From: an uncultured Anaerolineaceae bacterium
GTDB lineage: Bacteria > Chloroflexota > Anaerolineae > Anaerolineales > Anaerolineaceae
Assembly: GCA_937907495.1 (NCBI GenBank)
Contig: CALESS010000168.1
Location: 1-8,487 of the forward strand
DNA length: 8,487 nt
Direction: 5' to 3'
The translations under genes were made by a program, and so were the position numbers. Shown in pieces: positions 5,461-8,487 of this stretch. Position 1 is the stretch's first letter; the number at the start of each line of letters is the position of its first letter. The notes under the pieces were generated by a model that saw only the letters and a program-made list of their open reading frames with translations, was not told the DNA's origin and did no database searches.

Positions 5461-6407
5461 GGTTTGGGCAGGAAGGAGGCATCCACGGTGGCAGAATAGC
5501 TTTGGGCTGCCGGGATCAGGTCCTTCTCCATGGCCCAGGCCAGGGCATCATCAAATTGAGCCTGGCTGGGGACGCTGGCGGTTGGGAAGGTGGGCACCTG
5601 GTAATCGCCGACTACCGAGGGCGGCACCAGCTTGAGTTCCACCATCAGGTCTTTGTATTTTGCTTTATCGGCGTTGATATCCAACACCGCTTTTTCCACG
5701 GCGGCCAAAAAGGCTTGCACATCCGCCGGGCGGGAGGTGAGCGTTTGCACGCTGAAGGTGAAAACGCTATTGCTTACCTCTGGCAGGCTGGTGTCGTCAA
5801 TCACCAGGGTTGCACCTTTTTGCAGCAGCAGCGAGGCCAACGGATCTGGCATGACCGCGGCTTTCAGTTCACCCGATTCGAGCAGGGCAGTGCGGTCAGC
5901 AATCTTGGGCACGGCGATTTTTTGGATCTCCGCCGGCGTCAGCCCGGCATGGGTCAACACCCGGTCGGCCATGTATTCGATGATGGTGCCGTTTGAAATG
6001 CCAATCGCCACACCTTTCAATCCCTCCACGCTGGTGATGCCGCTATCTTTGGCCGCCAGGATGCGGAAGACCGGGTATTCCTGGGTGGCGATGCGGGCAA
6101 AGCGCACGATTTTCACCCTGGAGGAATCCCGGTTGTAGTAGAGAGTGGTGACAAGCTCGTTCAACATGCCATCAATTTGGCCGGATTGCATCAACTGGTC
6201 GCGTTCGGGTGCTGAACCGACCGGCACCAGTTCCACCTGCACGCCGGCCTCGGTGAAATATCCTTGCTGTTGGGCTACATACAGGGGAAGGACATCCAGA
6301 ACCGGCAGGACGGCCACCCGGAGCGGGGGCAGCGGGGTTGCTTTGGGGGTACAGGCAGCCAGCGTCAGAAAGATACTCACGAGCAGAAGGGTGACAATTC
6401 TTTTCAT
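5457..6407 (-). CDS. ABC transporter substrate-binding lipoprotein, NMT1/SsuA-like
   Basis: The extracytoplasmic ligand receptor of the importer; 316 aa from ATG 6407. The signal peptide MKRIVTLLLVSIFLTLAAC ends in a lipobox LAAC (16-19), so it is a membrane-anchored lipoprotein. The mature part starts LRVAVLPVLDVLPLYVAQQQ, then GYFTEAGVQVELVP, QIDGMLNELVTTLY, LKGVAIGISNGTIIEYMAD and AAVMPDPLASLLL, the two-lobe pattern of the NMT1/SsuA/MetQ-like superfamily. The ATG has AAAGGA eight bases upstream; an in-frame TTG 30 bases upstream is less likely. It heads a run in which binding protein, ATPase, permease and menG are joined by 4-base overlaps. MqnA and MqnD of the futalosine pathway share the binding-protein fold but lack a lipobox, so this is a transporter subunit rather than one of them. 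The substrate is unknown; context suggests a menaquinone precursor. Confidence 0.9.
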   Translation of the reverse strand: MKRIVTLLLVSIFLTLAACTPKATPLPPLRVAVLPVLDVLPLYVAQQQGYFTEAGVQVELVPVGSAPERDQLMQSGQIDGMLNELVTTLYYNRDSSRVKIVRFARIATQEYPVFRILAAKDSGITSVEGLKGVAIGISNGTIIEYMADRVLTHAGLTPAEIQKIAVPKIADRTALLESGELKAAVMPDPLASLLLQKGATLVIDDTSLPEVSNSVFTFSVQTLTSRPADVQAFLAAVEKAVLDINADKAKYKDLMVELKLVPPSVVGDYQVPTFPTASVPSQAQFDDALAWAMEKDLIPAAQSYSATVDASFLPKP

Positions 6408-6432
6408 GGGAAGGGTCCTTTCAGTTTGCTTT

Positions 6433-6442
6433 TGCAATTGCA
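6433..6442. promoter_or_regulatory. Palindrome TGCAATTGCA upstream of the ABC-menG operon
   Basis: A perfect 10-base palindrome sits between the PAP2 stop and the ribosome-binding site of the binding-protein gene. It could be an operator for a dimeric regulator. Short palindromes also arise by chance, and no second copy is seen nearby. Confidence 0.25.
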
Positions 6443-6447
6443 GATTT

Positions 6448-6473
6448 GGGTGGAATTCCAGGGGCTTCCACCC
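6448..6473 (-). promoter_or_regulatory. Hairpin between PAP2 gene and binding-protein gene
   Basis: An 8-bp inverted repeat, GGGTGGAA (6448-6455) with TTCCACCC (6466-6473), begins directly after the PAP2 stop codon on the minus strand. No T tract follows it on that strand, so it is not a standard terminator. It could be an mRNA-processing or stabilising hairpin that sets different expression of the PAP2 and transporter parts of one transcript. Confidence 0.4.
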
Positions 6474-7049
6474 CTAAACGAAAATAAACGGGAAAAAGGC
6501 CATCAGCAGGGGGTGAATTTGCAGCGAGACCAACCCGGCAGCCAGGCCGAGCAGGGCGCCGGCCAGTACATCCGTCAGGAAATGCACACCCGTCATCACC
6601 CGGGCCAGGATGACAAACGGCGCCCACAGACTGGCGAGGATTGCCAGCCAGAGCGGGCCAACGCCCCAGCAGATGACGGCGATCAAGACCGCCCGGGCGG
6701 CATGTCCCGAAGGGAAGGAGTGGGGATCTGTGTTGCGATAGATGCCTCCCCATTCACCTTCCGGGCGGCGGCGGCGCACGGTAAATTTAATTAGCATTAC
6801 CAGTACAGCCAGGCTGAAGATGGCCGCGGCCAGCAGGGCGGCGCGGGCATGCCATGGGCCGCGGGTGAGCAGCCAGAGGATGAATAGCCCTGCCAGCCAG
6901 AACCATGAATCGGCAGAATGAGCCAGCAGGGCGGCTGGACGGAACCAGCGGCTGACCCCGGGCTGCAATCGAAGCAGGCGAGAGTTACGTTCATCCCAGG
7001 CCAGGATTTTTTCAGACCAATCAGACAGTGGATGCCTCCATCCGACCAA
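6474..7049 (-). CDS. PAP2-superfamily membrane phosphatase
   Basis: A membrane acid phosphatase/haloperoxidase-fold enzyme, 191 aa counted from TTG 7049. The three phosphatase motifs are complete: K88-x6-R95-P96 (KFTVRRRRP), PSGH at 113-116 and R150-x5-H156-x3-D160 (RVMTGVHFLTD). Several hydrophobic helices surround them. The family dephosphorylates lipid phosphates, including undecaprenyl and other prenyl diphosphates (BcrC type) and phosphatidic acid. The start is uncertain: a stop lies just upstream and TTG 7049 has no ribosome-binding site, being only about eight bases from the expected transcription start. An in-frame CTG at 7028 has GGAGG six bases upstream. It lies 66 bases upstream of the ABC-menG run on the same strand and may share its transcript. 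A role in prenyl diphosphate recycling beside menA is inference. Confidence 0.88.
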   Translation of the reverse strand: MVGWRHPLSDWSEKILAWDERNSRLLRLQPGVSRWFRPAALLAHSADSWFWLAGLFILWLLTRGPWHARAALLAAAIFSLAVLVMLIKFTVRRRRPEGEWGGIYRNTDPHSFPSGHAARAVLIAVICWGVGPLWLAILASLWAPFVILARVMTGVHFLTDVLAGALLGLAAGLVSLQIHPLLMAFFPFIFV

Positions 7050-7063
7050 AGTACGAGCATCTT

Positions 7064-7069
7064 ATTATA
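7064..7069 (-). promoter_or_regulatory. -10 box for the PAP2/ABC/menG transcript
   Basis: TATAAT is perfect on the minus strand, and transcription would start near 7057, a few bases before the PAP2 coding start. No clear -35 hexamer is seen. It is the only strong promoter-like site I see upstream of the whole minus-strand run. Confidence 0.5.
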
Positions 7070-7106
7070 AAACACGTTGAGGGGATAAGCCACCCGCGCC
7101 GGGGAA

Positions 7107-7160
7107 GATTTTTGAACCTAAGGGGCACAGGGATGGAGGATGATGGGGGATTTTTGAACC
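7107..7160 (+). repeat. Direct repeat GATTTTTGAACC, two copies
   Basis: GATTTTTGAACC is found at 7107-7118 and 7149-7160, a 42-base period, and a partial GATTTTTGA recurs at 7260-7268. After both full copies the sequence continues with a related CACAG-containing stretch, as if the end of the neighbouring element had been duplicated. Confidence 0.5.
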
Positions 7161-7299
7161 ACAGAGACACAGAGAAATAAGGAAAAAGAGATACAAGGGA
7201 AAGCTCATAAATGGTACAGCCTTCCCTCATTACGGAAAAGGCAGGGATGATTCCAAAAAGATTTTTGAGAGAGCAGTTCTTCTCAGTGCCTCTGTGGTT
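7157..7299. repeat. ACCACAGAG-type inverted-repeat element (MITE-like)
   Basis: The left arm AACCACAGAGACACAGAGAA (7157-7176) matches the reverse complement of the right arm TTCTCAGTGCCTCTGTGGTT (7280-7299) at 18 of 20 positions, bounding about 143 bases. Outside both arms there are A/T runs (TTTTTG before, TTTTTTT after). The interior holds no gene I can support. I recognise ACCACAGAGxCACAGAG as a motif dispersed in intergenic regions of many bacterial genomes, often mis-annotated as small proteins with 'FSVPLWL'-like sequence. No transposase is present, so mobility would need one supplied elsewhere. No clear target-site duplication is visible. Confidence 0.55.
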
Positions 7300-7451
7300 A
7301 GTTTTTTTAGCTCAGTGGGCAACTTTGCCAGGCTCGCAACGACTGGAACAGTGCCCGGTGGGTAGCTATTGCACAGGTTTCGATGACAAAATTCCACCGG
7401 AAAAATTAAAATTGCACCTTGCCATTTCCAACAAAATCCGTTTTTTTACCG
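7300..7451. other. Intergenic stretch without recognised features
   Basis: Together with the repeat element and the leader this forms about 520 bases without a gene between the PAP2 start and the next lipoprotein gene. I see no tRNA, terminator or supported small gene here. The frame at 7211-7456 crosses the repeat arm and has no ribosome-binding site. Confidence 0.5.
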
Positions 7452-7457
7452 TATAAT
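7452..7457 (+). promoter_or_regulatory. -10 box upstream of the family-5 binding protein
   Basis: A perfect TATAAT, with transcription expected from about 7464, gives a leader of about 105 bases before the GTG at 7570. No good -35 is seen at 16-18 bases; TTGCCA at 7419-7424 is too far away (27 bases). Confidence 0.45.
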
Positions 7458-7478
7458 GAGTTTCAGTCGGTTATGTAA

Positions 7479-7519
7479 GGCGCGCTCGCCGGTGCGCCAG
7501 GGTTGAGATCTCTCAACCC
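7479..7519 (+). promoter_or_regulatory. Two tandem hairpins in the 5' leader
   Basis: The first hairpin pairs GGCGCGC (7479-7485) with GTGCGCC (7492-7498), including one G-T pair, around a six-base loop. One base later GGGTTGAG (7500-7507) pairs with CTCAACCC (7512-7519) around ATCT. Neither is followed by a T tract, so they are not terminators as they stand. I do not match them to a known riboswitch. They could stabilise the mRNA or control expression of the downstream lipoprotein. Confidence 0.4.
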
Positions 7520-7569
7520 GGTTCGTATTTAACCCGTTTCCCATTTCTGAAGTCTGTATGGAGGAGAAA

Positions 7570-8487
7570 GTGAAACTACGTTTTTCGTATTTGTTTTTGG
7601 CGGTGGTACTCATCGCCAGCATGGGATTGGCGGCCTGCAAACCTGCTGCGCCCGTCTCCGATATCCCCAGCTACAATGTAGCCTTCGAGCCGATCAAAGT
7701 CGAAGCCCCGAATTGTGATTACGGCGGCACGATTAAATCCATCGAGGCCGTGGATGAACTGACCTTCAAGATCACCCTCTGCAGCCCCGATCCGGCCTTG
7801 CCCTCCAAGGTTGCTTTCACCGCCTTCAACATCCAAGATAAGGGCTACCTGGAAGCCAACAACGGTGACTCGGTCAAAATGAGCGAGAAACCCAATGGCA
7901 CTGGCCCCTACATCGTCAAGGAATGGATTCGCGGCGATCACATCACCATGGTCAGCAACCCCAATTACTGGGGCGAAAAAGCCCCGGTGAAAACCGTGAT
8001 CTTCCGCTGGTCAGAGCAATCCGCCCAACGTCTGCTGGAGCTGCAATCTGGCACGGTGGATGGCATTGACAACCCCGCCCCGGAAGATTTTGACACCATC
8101 AGCGGCGACTCCAACCTGGCCCTCTACCCCCGGGCTGCCCTGAACATCTTCTACATCGGTTTCAATAACACCATTCCGCCCTTCGATAATCCCGATGTAC
8201 GCAAGGGTATCGCCCTGGCAATTGACCGCCAGCGCATTGTGGATGAATTCTATCCCAAGGGTTCTTCGGTTGCCCAAAACTTTGTGCCCGAACCCTTCAG
8301 CCCTGGCTTCAGCAAGGGTATCGCCTGGTACGATCGCAACCTGGACGAAGCCCGCGCCCTGCTTGCGGGCGCCGGATTGGGCGAAGGCTTCCAGGGTGGC
8401 TTTGTTGCCGAACGGTTCCAGGTATCCGACGTGGATGGAACCGGAGCGGGCTTGGGCGGCCTCAGCGGCGGACGGCGGTCGAAGGCG
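7570..8487 (+). CDS. ABC transporter solute-binding lipoprotein, family 5 (DppA/OppA type), partial at 3' end
   Basis: Extracytoplasmic receptor of a peptide/oligosaccharide-type importer; 306 codons are present and the frame leaves the window open. The GTG start has GGAGG (7560-7564) five bases upstream. An in-frame ATG at 7558 overlaps that site and lacks one of its own. The signal peptide MKLRFSYLFLAVVLIASMG leads to lipobox LAAC (20-23). Family-5 landmarks follow: IKSIEAVDELTFKITL (55-70), GTGPYIVKEWIRGDHI (110-125), NPNYWGEKAPV (130-140), FNNTIPPFDNPDVRKGIALA (198-217) and IDRQRIV. Only about 30 residues separate the lipobox from the IKSIEAVD strand, where DppA/OppA have over 100, so much of lobe I's first half is missing. 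Residues 276-306 (from base 8395) are glycine-rich and lose the family pattern. No permease or ATPase genes for it are in the window. Confidence 0.85.
   Translation, partial: MKLRFSYLFLAVVLIASMGLAACKPAAPVSDIPSYNVAFEPIKVEAPNCDYGGTIKSIEAVDELTFKITLCSPDPALPSKVAFTAFNIQDKGYLEANNGDSVKMSEKPNGTGPYIVKEWIRGDHITMVSNPNYWGEKAPVKTVIFRWSEQSAQRLLELQSGTVDGIDNPAPEDFDTISGDSNLALYPRAALNIFYIGFNNTIPPFDNPDVRKGIALAIDRQRIVDEFYPKGSSVAQNFVPEPFSPGFSKGIAWYDRNLDEARALLAGAGLGEGFQGGFVAERFQVSDVDGTGAGLGGLSGGRRSKA

Noticed and set aside
5457..6407. The binding protein as a MqnA/MqnD-type menaquinone enzyme
   Set aside because: It has a clear signal peptide and lipobox and is coupled to a complete ATPase and permease, so it is an extracytoplasmic receptor.
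7021..7230. Minus-strand open frame with a FSVSLWF-like stretch
   Set aside because: It crosses the left repeat arm, overlaps the PAP2 start and the -10 box, and has no coding character.
7308..7320. TAGCTCAGTGGGC, resembling a tRNA D arm
   Set aside because: No acceptor, anticodon or T arm can be built around it.
7211..7456. Small plus-strand open frame with a FSVPLWL-like stretch
   Set aside because: It crosses the right arm of the ACCACAGAG-type repeat, a known source of false small proteins, and lacks a ribosome-binding site.

Overview
The window looks like a moderately GC-rich bacterial genome. I infer a member of the Chloroflexota, most likely Anaerolineae-like. The reasons are a family-5 peptide-type binding protein with a shortened N-terminal lobe, a D-Ala-D-Ala-ligase-like ATP-grasp protein of non-canonical type, TATAAT boxes that sit almost on start codons, and the codon style. 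This is recognition by eye, not a search result.

Layout. (1) 1-206, minus strand: an extended -10 promoter, a selenocysteine tRNA (anticodon UCA), and the first codons of an unrecognised gene that leaves the window. (2) 376-1707, plus strand: a well-formed single-gene unit with promoter, D-alanine--D-alanine ligase-like ATP-grasp gene and strong intrinsic terminator. (3) 1777-about 2220, minus strand: a short hypothetical gene that looks like the surviving C-terminal beta-domain of a longer decayed gene. (4) 2286-3219, plus strand: menA (DHNA prenyltransferase), apparently leaderless. (5) 7069-3177, minus strand: a PAP2-family phosphatase, then a tightly packed run of substrate-binding lipoprotein, ATPase and permease (NitT/TauT/SsuABC-like) and menG/ubiE. 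Each junction in that run is a 4-base GTGA or ATGA overlap. The menG end runs 43 bases into the end of convergent menA. (6) 7070-7569: a gene-poor stretch with a dispersed-repeat/MITE-like inverted repeat (the ACCACAGAG type), then a promoter and a leader with two hairpins. (7) 7570-end, plus strand: the first 306 codons of a family-5 (DppA/OppA-type) solute-binding lipoprotein. Its last 31 codons no longer look like the family.

How the genes may work together. The two terminal membrane steps of menaquinone synthesis (MenA: DHNA to demethylmenaquinone; MenG: demethylmenaquinone to menaquinone) lie end to end. MenG is translationally coupled to a complete ABC importer for a small organic, probably anionic, ligand. 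The most interesting reading is a menaquinone-precursor salvage module: the importer brings in a naphthoate such as DHNA, MenA prenylates it and MenG methylates it. The upstream PAP2 enzyme may recycle prenyl diphosphates. This role is inferred from gene order. The individual family assignments are secure.
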